Part shown: piece after piece, positions 16,284 to 24,752 of the stretch | Layout: each line of letters starts with the position of its first letter | How positions within the stretch are numbered: the stretch's first letter is position 1 | Origin: Erysipelotrichaceae bacterium | GTDB lineage: Bacteria > Bacillota_I > Bacilli_A > Erysipelotrichales > Erysipelotrichaceae | NCBI GenBank assembly: GCA_030526485.1 | Contig: JAUNCS010000015.1 | Span: 1 to 41,031, forward strand | Length of the DNA stretch: 41,031 bases | Reading direction: 5' to 3' | Position numbers and translations under genes: made by a program | Notes under the pieces: model-generated | Seen by the model: only the letters and a program-made list of their open reading frames with translations | Databases searched by the model: none | What the model was told of the DNA's origin: nothing

Positions 16284-17224
16284 TAGATTTCCTCTAATTT
16301 ATTATTAAGATTTACTATTTCTGCCTTAGCCGAAATAATCATGTCATCTAAAATTTCTTTAACAGTTTTTCTCTCACTTACCAAGCCAGCAATCTGACCC
16401 ATCATAACTGAACCCATTTTGATATCACCATCAAAGACAGCTCTTCTTAAAGCACCTAAAGTAAGCTTTTCCAGTTCTTCTCTAGAACCCGCTTCCTTTT
16501 CGAGCTTCAAGTATTCTCTACTCATATTATTCTTAAGAATTCTTACAGGAGAATTCATACTTCTGCCTGTAACAACTGTATCTGTATCCTTGGCATTGAT
16601 TACAGCCTGCTTATAGTTTTCATGAATTGGACACTCATCAGCAACCAGTAAACAAGTACCAACCTGAACGCCACAGGCACCTAAAGATAAAGCCGCATTA
16701 AAGCCCCTTCCATCAGCGATACCACCAGCTGCTACAACTGGAATATTTACCGCCTTAACAACCTGGGGAACTAAAGACATCGTAGTCTGTTCACCAACAT
16801 GGCCACCAGCTTCGGTTCCTTCAACGATTAAACCATCAGCACCACTTCTTTCAAGTCTGATAGCTAGGGCAACACTTGGAACAACCGGAAAGACCTTTGC
16901 ACCGCTGTTCTTTAACATCTCCATATAAACACCAGGATTACCGGCACCAAGAGTTACCAAGGCAACCTTTTCTTCACAAATCATCGCAATCATATCTGGT
17001 GTATTAGGATTCATCATCATAACATTTACACCAAAAGGTTTATCAGTAAGACTCTTGCATAGTCTGATCTGATCTCTTGCCTTATCAACTGTCATACCAC
17101 CTGTACCAATAACGCCCAGTCCACCAGCATTAGAAACTGTTGCGGCAAACTCAGCAGTTGCGATATTGGCCATTGCGCCCTGAATAATTGGATATTTAAT
17201 ATTTAATAACTTATTTAACATCAT
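16283..17224 (-). CDS. fabK: Enoyl-ACP reductase II (FMN-dependent)
   Basis: This enzyme catalyses the last step of each elongation cycle, reducing trans-2-enoyl-ACP (313 aa, typical FabK length). Motifs are YPIIQGAMANIAT, GGLGVIGTGGM, IVEGTEAGGHVGE and VVAAGGIADGRG, then GVQVGTCLL. No FabI or FabL gene lies in the window, so this is the expected triclosan-insensitive enoyl reductase. Two adjacent ATGs exist at the start; the first is listed. It follows fabH by nine bases. Confidence 0.92.
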   Translation of the reverse strand: MMLNKLLNIKYPIIQGAMANIATAEFAATVSNAGGLGVIGTGGMTVDKARDQIRLCKSLTDKPFGVNVMMMNPNTPDMIAMICEEKVALVTLGAGNPGVYMEMLKNSGAKVFPVVPSVALAIRLERSGADGLIVEGTEAGGHVGEQTTMSLVPQVVKAVNIPVVAAGGIADGRGFNAALSLGACGVQVGTCLLVADECPIHENYKQAVINAKDTDTVVTGRSMNSPVRILKNNMSREYLKLEKEAGSREELEKLTLGALRRAVFDGDIKMGSVMMGQIAGLVSERKTVKEILDDMIISAKAEIVNLNNKLEEI

Positions 17225-17233
17225 ACTTTTTAC

Positions 17234-18199
17234 CTACCATTTCAAATAAACAGCACCATATGTAAAACCGGCACCAAAGCCAGTAAGAATCAGATTCATT
17301 CCCTCTTTTACAAGACAATTTTGTTTAGCCTCACTTAAGGCAATCGCCACGCTGGCTGCACTGGTGTTTCCATATTCATTAAGATTTATGTAAACTTTCT
17401 CATCGGGAAGATTCAGTTTCTTTTGTACGTGATTTATAATTCGAACATTGGCCTGATGAGGAATCACCAGATCAATATCTTCAATATTTAATTCCGCTTT
17501 TTCACTGACCTTAAGTATTGCGTCCTGCATCGCATTAATAGCGAATCTAAAGACTTCCTTGCCATCCATTGTCAGATATGATGGACTGATATCTGTATTT
17601 GTCAAAGCTTTTTTAAGCGGAAGACCCTCAGCGATTAAAACCTTGTTTAAATCGCCAATACTTAAGCAGACTGTTTCTAAACAACTGTTTTCACTTCTTT
17701 TTAGAAGCAGTGCGCCAGCCCCATCACCAAACAGGACGCAGGTATTGCGGTCGCTGTAGTCAACAATCTTACTAAGGGTTTCGGCACCGATAACCAGTGC
17801 ACACTTATAGTTTTTAAGCATTGTCGAAGCTACACTTATCGCATAAATAAAACCTGTACAAGCCGCATTGATATCAAAGGCCATAATCTCACAATCATTT
17901 AAGCCCAGTTTAGCCTGCACCACGCAAGCCACTGAAGGTGTGAAATTATCAGGCGTCATTGTAGCCACTACAATCAGGTCAATTTCTTTTTTATCGATTC
18001 CCGCATCCTCAATAGCCTTTATTGAAGCTCTATAAGCCAAATCAGAAGTATTTTCATCTTCACTTAAGTATCTGTTATGAATACCAGTTCTTTGAACAAT
18101 CCATTCATCACTGGTATCAACCACCTTTTCCAAGTCATGGTTGGTAACCAGATGCTTAGCCCTGGCATGACCACAACCAATAATCCTTACATTTTCCAT
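17234..18199 (-). CDS. fabH: Beta-ketoacyl-ACP synthase III
   Basis: This enzyme starts fatty acid synthesis by condensing acyl-CoA with malonyl-ACP (321 aa). The Cys-His-Asn triad is visible in DINAACTGFIYA, IPHQANVRI and NEYGNTSAASVA. The N-terminal DEWIVQRTGI is typical of FabH. The gene overlaps accA by 13 bases. Primer preference (acetyl versus branched acyl-CoA) cannot be judged from sequence here. Confidence 0.95.
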   Translation of the reverse strand: MENVRIIGCGHARAKHLVTNHDLEKVVDTSDEWIVQRTGIHNRYLSEDENTSDLAYRASIKAIEDAGIDKKEIDLIVVATMTPDNFTPSVACVVQAKLGLNDCEIMAFDINAACTGFIYAISVASTMLKNYKCALVIGAETLSKIVDYSDRNTCVLFGDGAGALLLKRSENSCLETVCLSIGDLNKVLIAEGLPLKKALTNTDISPSYLTMDGKEVFRFAINAMQDAILKVSEKAELNIEDIDLVIPHQANVRIINHVQKKLNLPDEKVYINLNEYGNTSAASVAIALSEAKQNCLVKEGMNLILTGFGAGFTYGAVYLKW

Positions 18200-19119
18200 G
18201 GCGGTACTCCCAGGTTTCGATACTTGTTTAATCTTTCCTCAACCAGAACACTTTTCTTTTTTGCGCTTAATTCCTTAAGATTGTCATGCAACAGTCTTTT
18301 TATCTGATCTATCACTGACATGAAGTTTTCTTCAATCTTGCCAATAGGTTCTTTAACAATATAATCGACAATCTTTTCTTCTTTTAAGTCATAGCTGGTC
18401 ATCTTCATAACCTCAGCTGCCTCTTTGACTTTGGAATCATCCTTCCACAGGATACTGGCAAAGCCTTCTGGCGAAAGAATAGAATATACCGCGTTTTCCA
18501 GCATGATGATTCTATCAGCTACACTAAGCGCTAAAGCGCCACCACTGCCGCCTTCTGAAATAACAATGCAGATAACCGGAACCTTTAAATCAGCGAAAGT
18601 ATATAAACACTTGGCAATCGCTTCAGCCTGACCATGTTCCTCTGCCACCTTACCAGGATAAGCACCTGGTGTATCGACGATAGTGATAATTGGTCTATTA
18701 AACTTTTCAGCCTGTTTAGCCAGACGCAAGGCTTTACGATAGCCTTCTGGCGAAACCATGCCGAAATTCATTTTCATATTTTCTTCAAAGCTTTTACCCT
18801 TTGATTCGGCAATTACGGTAACCGGCATATCTTCAAAATAGGCCAGACCACCAATGATTGCCCCATCATCCTTACAGCCCCTATCACCATGCAGCTCAAT
18901 AAAGTCTGTAAACAGATGTTTGATATAGTCCTGGGCCTTAGCTCTTTTAGGATCTCTTGCCAGAGTCACCCTGTCCCAGGCACTTAAAGAAGAAAAGAAT
19001 GTTTTCTGTAAGTCATAGATACGGTCCTTTTGGTTTTCATATTCAGGTGAACCGACTTCCATGGCATCCATCTCAAGTCTTAACTTTCGAATTTCTTCTT
19101 CTATTAATTCAATCGACAT
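18187..19119 (-). CDS. accA: Acetyl-CoA carboxylase, carboxyltransferase subunit alpha
   Basis: AccA (310 aa) forms the carboxyltransferase with AccD and moves CO2 from carboxybiotin to acetyl-CoA. Recognisable segments are RDPKRAKAQDYI, HGDRGCKDDGAIIGGL, IVDTPGAYPGKVAEEHGQ and VISEGGSGGALAL, all in crotonase-fold order. It overlaps the accD stop by one base and fabH by 13, in the order accD-accA-fabH. Nothing unusual is seen. Confidence 0.95.
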   Translation of the reverse strand: MSIELIEEEIRKLRLEMDAMEVGSPEYENQKDRIYDLQKTFFSSLSAWDRVTLARDPKRAKAQDYIKHLFTDFIELHGDRGCKDDGAIIGGLAYFEDMPVTVIAESKGKSFEENMKMNFGMVSPEGYRKALRLAKQAEKFNRPIITIVDTPGAYPGKVAEEHGQAEAIAKCLYTFADLKVPVICIVISEGGSGGALALSVADRIIMLENAVYSILSPEGFASILWKDDSKVKEAAEVMKMTSYDLKEEKIVDYIVKEPIGKIEENFMSVIDQIKRLLHDNLKELSAKKKSVLVEERLNKYRNLGVPPWKM

Positions 19120-19976
19120 TACTTTCCTCCATGCATTCTAAGTAAAAGATTTAGTTCACTCTTTAAATCTTTTCTTTCAACAATTCGATCAATAAAGCCA
19201 TTTTCCAGTACAAATTCCGCTGTCTGGAAATTATCTGGCAGTTTCTCATTAATGGTTTTTTCAATTACTCTTCGACCCGCAAAGCCCACTAAACATTTAG
19301 GCTCAGCCAGGATAATGTCACCCAGCATTGCAAAGCTGGCACTGACACCACCAGTCGTTGGATGTGTAAGTAAAGAAATATATAAGCCCCCATTATTTGA
19401 AAAACGCTTTAAAGCTGCTGAGGTTTTAGCCATCTGCATTAAAGAAACTATTCCTTCTTGCATTCTGGCGCCACCTGAAGTACAGCTTATTAAAAGTGGC
19501 AGTTTCTTTTTATCAGCCAGTTCAATAAGTCTGGTGATCTTTTCGCCTACCACACTACCCATCGAGCCCATCATGAAATTAGAATCCATAACCGCCAGGG
19601 CCAAGGGCTGTCCATTAATCTTGCCAATACCACAAACTACAGCTTCATTCATACCAGTACTGCTTTTTGCGGCATTTAATTTTTTATCGTAATCAGGAAA
19701 ATTATTAATATTTTTAGTTATATATTTAGCATCAGTTTCCTTGAAACTGAAATCGTCGCAGAGCTGTCTGATTCTTTCATTGGCACTGATCTTAAAGTGA
19801 TAGCCACAATTTGGACAGACATACAGGTTGTCTCTTAAAGTAACAACCGAAATATCATTTTCACATTCCGGACACTTCTTAAATACGTGGTCAGGAATTT
19901 CTTTTTTAACTGCTTCTTTTCGACGATTCTGATGAAAGATGTTTAATTTATCGTGTCTTAGCTTAAATATATTCAT
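19119..19976 (-). CDS. accD: Acetyl-CoA carboxylase, carboxyltransferase subunit beta
   Basis: AccD (285 aa) has an N-terminal zinc ribbon with two CxxC pairs, CPEC and CPNC, at about residues 35-57. A crotonase-like domain follows with ISCTSGGARMQEGI and HPTTGGVSASFAM. It works with AccA, the next gene. It overlaps accC by 14 bases. The basic N-terminal 25 residues before the zinc ribbon are common in this subunit. Confidence 0.95.
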   Translation of the reverse strand: MNIFKLRHDKLNIFHQNRRKEAVKKEIPDHVFKKCPECENDISVVTLRDNLYVCPNCGYHFKISANERIRQLCDDFSFKETDAKYITKNINNFPDYDKKLNAAKSSTGMNEAVVCGIGKINGQPLALAVMDSNFMMGSMGSVVGEKITRLIELADKKKLPLLISCTSGGARMQEGIVSLMQMAKTSAALKRFSNNGGLYISLLTHPTTGGVSASFAMLGDIILAEPKCLVGFAGRRVIEKTINEKLPDNFQTAEFVLENGFIDRIVERKDLKSELNLLLRMHGGK

Positions 19977-21327
19977 TAGCTATCAGCTCCTCAATCAAAC
20001 CAGACGCAAATGCTGTATCATATTTGCCTTCAATAAACTGTTTGTTATGTAAAACCAGGTAATGGAATTCTTCGTTTGTCTCTATGCCATCAAGAATGAA
20101 CTCTTCCAAGGCAACACGCATCTTCTTGATACATTCAAGTCTGCTAGGAGCGAAAGTGATGATTTTAGCAATCATCGAATCATAGTACGGTGGAATAAAG
20201 CAACCATTATAGACAGCACTTTCAATTCTTACCCCACGACCTCCTGGCAGATTCAAGAATTCTATCTTGCCAGCTGAAGGAGCAAAGTTTCTCTTTGGAT
20301 CTTCAGCATTTATACGACATTCCAGGGCATAACCCTGTCTTTTAATATCTTCCTGTTTATATCCAAGTTGTAAATTATTAGCTATTCTGATTTGTAATTT
20401 AACCAGATCAATACCAGTAATCATTTCCGTAATTGGATGTTCAACCTGAATTCTGGTATTCATTTCCATAAAATAATAGTCGCCATGTTTATCAAGCAAA
20501 AACTCGATAGTGCCTACAGAGTTATAGCCAACTTCTTTGCAGGCCTTAATGGCATCGTTACACATGTTTTCTCTTAATTCTTCACTTAAGACGAAGCAAG
20601 GTGCTTCTTCAATCATCTTCTGATTTCTTATCTGGAAAGAACAGTCTCTTTCAAATAAGTGAATGACGTTGCCGAAATTATCACCGGCAACCTGTACTTC
20701 GATATGTTTTGGACACTCAATATATTTTTCAATGAAAATATCTTCACTGCCGAAACATACCTTTGATTCATTTTTGGCTTCCAGGAACAGGTGCGCAAAA
20801 TCACTTTCATCATAGACAATACGCATACCTCTGCCACCACCGCCATTGCAGGCCTTAACAATCACCGGATAGCTAATATCTCTGGCAATCTTTAAGCCTT
20901 CTTCAACTTCCTTAACCGGTTCATTGCAGCCTTTTACAATTGGTACACCGGCATGCATCATTGATTTTCTTGCCTCAGTCTTGTTGCCCATTTTTTCAAT
21001 AATTTCTGGACTTGGACCAATAAAGATCAGTCCACACTCCTGTACGAGTCTTGCAAATTCTGAGTTTTCTGATAAAAAGCCAAAGCCAGGATGAATGGCA
21101 TCACAACCCGTTAAACAAGCCGCCTGAATAATGGCATGCATATTCAGATAACTGTCTAAGGGTTTAGGACCGCCAATGCAGACTGATTCACTGGCCAGCT
21201 GTACATGCAGGCTATCCTTATCAGCGGTTGAATAAACCGCTACGGTTTCAATGCCCATTTCCTTGCAGGTACGAATGATGCGGACAGCTATTTCTCCTCT
21301 ATTGGCGATTAAAAGCTTACTAATCAT
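19963..21327 (-). CDS. accC: Acetyl-CoA carboxylase, biotin carboxylase subunit
   Basis: AccC (454 aa) carboxylates the biotin on AccB using ATP and bicarbonate. It has the N-terminal domain KLLIANRGEIAVRIIRTCKE and the ATP-grasp glycine loop ACNGGGGRGMRIV. Catalytic segments are FMEMNTRIQVEHPITEM and ECRINAEDP. Length is standard. It overlaps accB by eight bases and accD by 14, so the four acc subunits are arranged accB-accC-accD-accA. Confidence 0.96.
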   Translation of the reverse strand: MISKLLIANRGEIAVRIIRTCKEMGIETVAVYSTADKDSLHVQLASESVCIGGPKPLDSYLNMHAIIQAACLTGCDAIHPGFGFLSENSEFARLVQECGLIFIGPSPEIIEKMGNKTEARKSMMHAGVPIVKGCNEPVKEVEEGLKIARDISYPVIVKACNGGGGRGMRIVYDESDFAHLFLEAKNESKVCFGSEDIFIEKYIECPKHIEVQVAGDNFGNVIHLFERDCSFQIRNQKMIEEAPCFVLSEELRENMCNDAIKACKEVGYNSVGTIEFLLDKHGDYYFMEMNTRIQVEHPITEMITGIDLVKLQIRIANNLQLGYKQEDIKRQGYALECRINAEDPKRNFAPSAGKIEFLNLPGGRGVRIESAVYNGCFIPPYYDSMIAKIITFAPSRLECIKKMRVALEEFILDGIETNEEFHYLVLHNKQFIEGKYDTAFASGLIEELIANEYI

Positions 21328-21754
21328 TCACATCACCTATCACAAACATTGCCTGGCCGTATTCAACCATGTCACCATCATTAACAAGTACTTCCTTAAT
21401 CACACCATCTTTATCTGATTTGATTTCATTCATACTCTTCATAGCTTCAATAATGCAGACGACATCACCCTTCTTAACCTTGCTACCAACTTCCACAAAT
21501 GGCTTGGCACCAGGTTTTACCGCAGTATAGAAAGTTCCTACAAGTGGTGAATCGATTGTAATCAGAGGCTGCTCAGCGCTCTTTGTTTCCTTAACTGTTA
21601 GATTTTCAGTTACAACAGGCGCAAGAGGAGCAGATACCACCGTTAAATTCTTTTCCAATTTAATCTTCATGTCACCGATTTCCAGATCCATACTAGAAAT
21701 CTGTGACTTTTCAAAAATCTCAATAATTTGTCTAATGTTTTCTGTTTCCATCAT
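21320..21754 (-). CDS. accB: Biotin carboxyl carrier protein of acetyl-CoA carboxylase
   Basis: AccB (144 aa) carries biotin between AccC and AccA/D. A helical N-terminal segment and a Pro/Ala/Thr linker (about residues 38-65) precede the biotinyl domain. The modified lysine is Lys106 in EAMKSM. AGGAGG lies seven bases before the first of two ATGs. It follows acpP by about 25 bases. Its modifying enzyme BirA is encoded at the other end of the operon, on the opposite strand. Confidence 0.95.
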   Translation of the reverse strand: MMETENIRQIIEIFEKSQISSMDLEIGDMKIKLEKNLTVVSAPLAPVVTENLTVKETKSAEQPLITIDSPLVGTFYTAVKPGAKPFVEVGSKVKKGDVVCIIEAMKSMNEIKSDKDGVIKEVLVNDGDMVEYGQAMFVIGDVND

Positions 21755-21778
21755 GAGTAAGCCTCCTTTTACATTTAT

Positions 21779-22003
21779 TTATTTCTTGTTTTCAACTAAG
21801 TCGATAATGTCCTGAACTGTCTTTAAGTTTGCTAGTTCTTCATCTTCAATACGAATATCGAAAGCAGTTTCAAGCTCTAAAGATAATTCAACTGCAGCTA
21901 ATGAATCAATAGCTAAGTCTTCATTTAATCTAGCTTCAGGAGTAACTAAAGCTCCATCTACATTAATAGCGTCAACTAATACGTTTCTAATCTGTTCTAA
22001 CAT
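21779..22003 (-). CDS. acpP: Acyl carrier protein
   Basis: A 74-aa acidic four-helix protein that carries growing acyl chains. Phosphopantetheine attaches at Ser34 in AIDSLAAVEL. The usual DSL motif and acidic helix II are present. The ATG at 22003 is chosen because GGAGG is eight bases upstream. A longer frame opening at 22033 would run through this SD and a FabT-like palindrome. It is the first gene of the fatty acid operon, directly behind a promoter overlapped by FabT-like sites. Confidence 0.94.
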   Translation of the reverse strand: MLEQIRNVLVDAINVDGALVTPEARLNEDLAIDSLAAVELSLELETAFDIRIEDEELANLKTVQDIIDLVENKK

Positions 22004-22019
22004 TTTTAATTCCTCCATT

Positions 22020-22088
22020 GCTTTGAAGTTCAAAGCTTTTACATTATAGTTCCTTTGAAATTCAAAGTAAATACTTTGATGTTCAAAT
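22020..22088. promoter_or_regulatory. Three tandem FabT-like palindromes at the acpP promoter
   Basis: GCTTTGAAGTTCAAAGC (22020-22036), CTTTGAAATTCAAAG (22053-22067) and TTTGATGTTCAAA (22075-22087, imperfect). All fit the pattern TTTGA-N3-TCAAA, close to known FabT operators. Site 2 lies in the spacer and -35 of the acpP promoter, site 1 just downstream of the start of transcription, and site 3 upstream. The adjacent MarR-family gene is the obvious binder. Confidence 0.85.
22043..22071 (-). promoter_or_regulatory. Promoter of the fatty acid operon
   Basis: On the minus strand, -35 TTTACT (22066-22071), 17-base spacer, -10 TATAAT (22043-22048). It lies about 40 bases upstream of the acpP start codon. 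Confidence 0.75.
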
Positions 22089-22138
22089 TATTATTTTTCA
22101 CTTTTACTCTTATATTGTTAAAATTCAAAAAAGACCAT

Positions 22139-22176
22139 AATAAAAGGCTTTTAGAAGTCTTATCTTCCAAAAGCCC
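22139..22176 (-). terminator. Terminator of fabT
   Basis: A 12-bp stem with one mismatch (22146-22157 with 22164-22175), 6-base loop, then TTTTATT on the minus strand. It separates fabT from the acpP promoter, so fabT is a unit of its own. Confidence 0.8.
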
Positions 22177-22190
22177 TATATAAATATTTT

Positions 22191-22649
22191 TTATTCAGGA
22201 TCCATTTCCAGTGCATATTCTTCTCTAAAGTACTTAAGAATATTATCTAAAGAATTCACCAGAACATCATTATCTTCAAGATTCAGATCAGCAATAGCCT
22301 TATCAATCATATAGCGATGGAACTCATCATGAATAGCCAAGACATTATCTGCCTTATCAGTCACTCTTAAACGAACAATACGACCATCCTTAGGATCCTT
22401 ATATCTTTCAACATAACCCTTTTCTTCCAGTTTCTTAACACTGGTAGTAAGTGAACCCTGCGTAATCATACTGCGCTTGGCAATATGTGACATCGTATTA
22501 TTGCTGGCCTTTTTAATACTTTCCAGCAGGTGTACTTCTGTCATTGAAACATTAACGCCATGTTTCTTCAGGTTTCTTTCCTCGATATATAGTATGTAGT
22601 TGAACAAGCCTACAAGCAGCTCGTTTATTGTATGTCTTGCAAATCCCAT
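22191..22649 (-). CDS. fabT: MarR-family regulator of fatty acid synthesis
   Basis: A winged-helix repressor (152 aa). The recognition-helix region is MSHIAKRSMITQGSLTTSVKKLEEKGYVER, about residues 55-84, followed by the wing KDPKDGRIVRLRVTDKA. FabT proteins of streptococci bind TTTGA-type palindromes using acyl-ACP as corepressor and sit at the head of the fab cluster, as here. Three such palindromes lie downstream at acpP. The gene has its own promoter and terminator. No palindrome of this type was seen at its own promoter. Confidence 0.88.
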   Translation of the reverse strand: MGFARHTINELLVGLFNYILYIEERNLKKHGVNVSMTEVHLLESIKKASNNTMSHIAKRSMITQGSLTTSVKKLEEKGYVERYKDPKDGRIVRLRVTDKADNVLAIHDEFHRYMIDKAIADLNLEDNDVLVNSLDNILKYFREEYALEMDPE

Positions 22650-22670
22650 AAAGTCTCCCCTAACAAAGAG

Positions 22671-22699
22671 AATATATATTGTTTTATTAATGGAGTCAA
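22671..22699 (-). promoter_or_regulatory. Promoter of fabT
   Basis: On the minus strand, -35 TTGACT (22694-22699), 17-base spacer, -10 TATATT (22671-22676). It lies between the aconitase stop and the fabT SD (AGGGGAG). Confidence 0.7.
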
Positions 22700-22712
22700 T
22701 AAAAATATTATT

Positions 22713-24617
22713 TTAGATTAATTCACTCTTGATTTTATTTAACAAGCCACCATGCTTAAGGATATCAATTTCTTCATCTGTTAAGTCATGTTTAACCACA
22801 AAAGAACTACCCTTTGTCTTATTTGTTACAGTTAATTCAGACTTACTTAAGTCGATATCCTCAATTAATAATTCATCTAATAAATCAATAGAATCATAGT
22901 CTTCATGATTAATAAATAAAGTAGGTAAGATACCAGAATTAATTAAGTTCTGACGATGAATTCTCGCATAAGAATAAGCGATAACGCACTTAATACCCAG
23001 ATGCATTGGCGCAAGAGCGGCATGTTCTCTACTAGAACCCTGACCATAGTTTTCCTTGGCAATGATAAAGCCCTTCTTATGTTCCTTACATCTGTTTGCG
23101 AAGCCTTCATCAATCTGTGAGAAAACAAATTCTGAAATCTTTTCAATATTACTTCTATATGGAAGAATCTTGGCACCAGCCGGCATGATGTGGTCAGTTG
23201 TAATATTATCTTCAACCTTAATCATAACCTTGGCATCAAGTTCCTTTTCAATTGGTGTATTAATTGGGAAAGGCTTGATATTTGGTCCTCTTAAAACATT
23301 GTCAGTATATGTTGGCTTAATCAGCATCGAATCATCAATTAGATATTCATCAGGAATTTCACCCTTTACAAAGTCAAAGTCTCTTGGATCACTTAAGACA
23401 CCCTTGATAGCTGATACAGCAGCTGTTTCTGGCGATAATAAGTAAATACTTGCAGACATGGTGCCGGAACGACCATAGAAGTTACGGTTGAAAGTTCTAA
23501 GTGAAATGCCATCTGAACAAGGACTCTGGCCCATACCGATACATGGACCACAGGTTGCTTCAATTAGACGGGCACCTGAATCAATGATGTCAGCTAAAGC
23601 ACCACACTTGCTTAACATTGATAAAACCTGTCTAGAACCAAATGACATAACCAGTGATACATCCTTATGAACCTTATGTCCCTTTAGGATTCTCGAAACA
23701 GTTAATAAGTCTGTAAAAGAAGAATTTGTACAAGAGCCGATAGCTACCTGATTAACCTTTAAACCTTCAAGTTCCTTAACAGTCTTGATATTGTCAGGAG
23801 AATGTGGACAAGCCACCATTGGTTCAAGTGTATTTAAATCAACGACATATTCTTCATCATAAACTGCATCATCATCAGCCTTTAATTCAATAAAGTCTTC
23901 AGCACGGTGCTGCTTAGTTAAAAATTCCAGAGTTCTTTCATCGCTTGGGAAAACGGAAGTAGTAGCACCAAGTTCAGCACCCATATTGGTGATAGTTGAT
24001 CTTTCAGGTACTGATAAAGACTTAACGCCCTCACCAGTATATTCAACAACCTTACCTACACCACCCTTAACACTTAGGATTTCTAAGACCTTAAGAATGA
24101 TATCCTTGGCAGAAACACCATGTTGAAGCTCGCCCTTTAATTCCATCTTAATAACCTTAGGACAAACTAGATGGAAGGCTCTACCCGCCATGGCACAGGC
24201 TACATCAAGACCACCGGCACCAATTGCAATAGCACCCATACCACCAGCTGTTGGTGTATGAGAATCTGAACCTAATAAAGTCTTGCCAGGCTTGGCAAAT
24301 CTTTCCAGATGTACCTGATGGCAGATACCATTACCGCACTTTGAAAAGATAACACCATACTTATCCGCAACTGTCTGTAAGTAACGGTGGTCATCAGCGT
24401 TTTCAAAACCTGATTGTAAAGTGTTGTGGTCAACATAAGATACAGACACCTCAGTCTTTACCTTATCAATACCTAAAGCTTCCAACTGCAGGTAAGCCAT
24501 AGTACCGGTAGCGTCCTGGGTTAAAGTCTGGTCAATTCTAATAGAAATAGGACTCCCAGCCTTTAATTCACCTTCTACTAAATGATTTTTTAAAATTTTA
24601 TAAGTTAATGTCGACAT
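22713..24617 (-). CDS. acn: Aconitate hydratase
   Basis: An iron-sulfur enzyme interconverting citrate and isocitrate (634 aa). Cluster ligands are in AIGSCTNSSF and ATCGPCIGMG. The substrate loop LLGSDSHTPTAGGMG and the swivel domain (NYGQGSSREHAALAP near residue 535) are present. It is shorter than AcnA/AcnB of enterobacteria and resembles the compact, 'mitochondrial-like' bacterial type. It diverges from citrate synthase and isocitrate dehydrogenase, with which it completes the citrate to 2-oxoglutarate route. A TATAAT box (24638-24643) lies upstream; no clear terminator was seen before fabT. Confidence 0.94.
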   Translation of the reverse strand: MSTLTYKILKNHLVEGELKAGSPISIRIDQTLTQDATGTMAYLQLEALGIDKVKTEVSVSYVDHNTLQSGFENADDHRYLQTVADKYGVIFSKCGNGICHQVHLERFAKPGKTLLGSDSHTPTAGGMGAIAIGAGGLDVACAMAGRAFHLVCPKVIKMELKGELQHGVSAKDIILKVLEILSVKGGVGKVVEYTGEGVKSLSVPERSTITNMGAELGATTSVFPSDERTLEFLTKQHRAEDFIELKADDDAVYDEEYVVDLNTLEPMVACPHSPDNIKTVKELEGLKVNQVAIGSCTNSSFTDLLTVSRILKGHKVHKDVSLVMSFGSRQVLSMLSKCGALADIIDSGARLIEATCGPCIGMGQSPCSDGISLRTFNRNFYGRSGTMSASIYLLSPETAAVSAIKGVLSDPRDFDFVKGEIPDEYLIDDSMLIKPTYTDNVLRGPNIKPFPINTPIEKELDAKVMIKVEDNITTDHIMPAGAKILPYRSNIEKISEFVFSQIDEGFANRCKEHKKGFIIAKENYGQGSSREHAALAPMHLGIKCVIAYSYARIHRQNLINSGILPTLFINHEDYDSIDLLDELLIEDIDLSKSELTVTNKTKGSSFVVKHDLTDEEIDILKHGGLLNKIKSELI

Positions 24618-24637
24618 ATAATAATCCTCGCTTTTTA

Positions 24638-24705
24638 ATTATACTCCTCTACCAATGTTTGAAAGAAATTTTCATAAATAATGAAAAGGAATGAAAAATC
24701 TTTCA
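24638..24705. promoter_or_regulatory. acn/gltA divergent control region with two palindromes
   Basis: A minus-strand -10 box (24638-24643) serves acn. Two similar palindromes follow toward gltA: TGAAA-N5-TTTCA (24660-24674) and TGAAA-N4-TTTCA (24692-24705), centres about 31 bases apart. They could be operators for a shared regulator; none is encoded adjacent. Confidence 0.45.
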
Positions 24706-24752
24706 ATAAAGAATACTATATTGATAAAATAAGAATATTAGGTGGTATAAAC

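Noticed and set aside
19252-19692. A 146-codon plus-strand open frame opposite accD
   Set aside because: It lies wholly antisense to a well-conserved accD, has no SD and shows no protein family features; it is a shadow of the real gene.
24660-24705. CodY box between acn and gltA
   Set aside because: The palindromes read TGAAA...TTTCA, not the AATTTTC-N-GAAAATT order of a CodY box.
24681-24752. A 24-residue N-terminal extension of citrate synthase
   Set aside because: No SD before 24681, the region carries operator-like palindromes, and a good AGGTGG site precedes the ATG at 24753.
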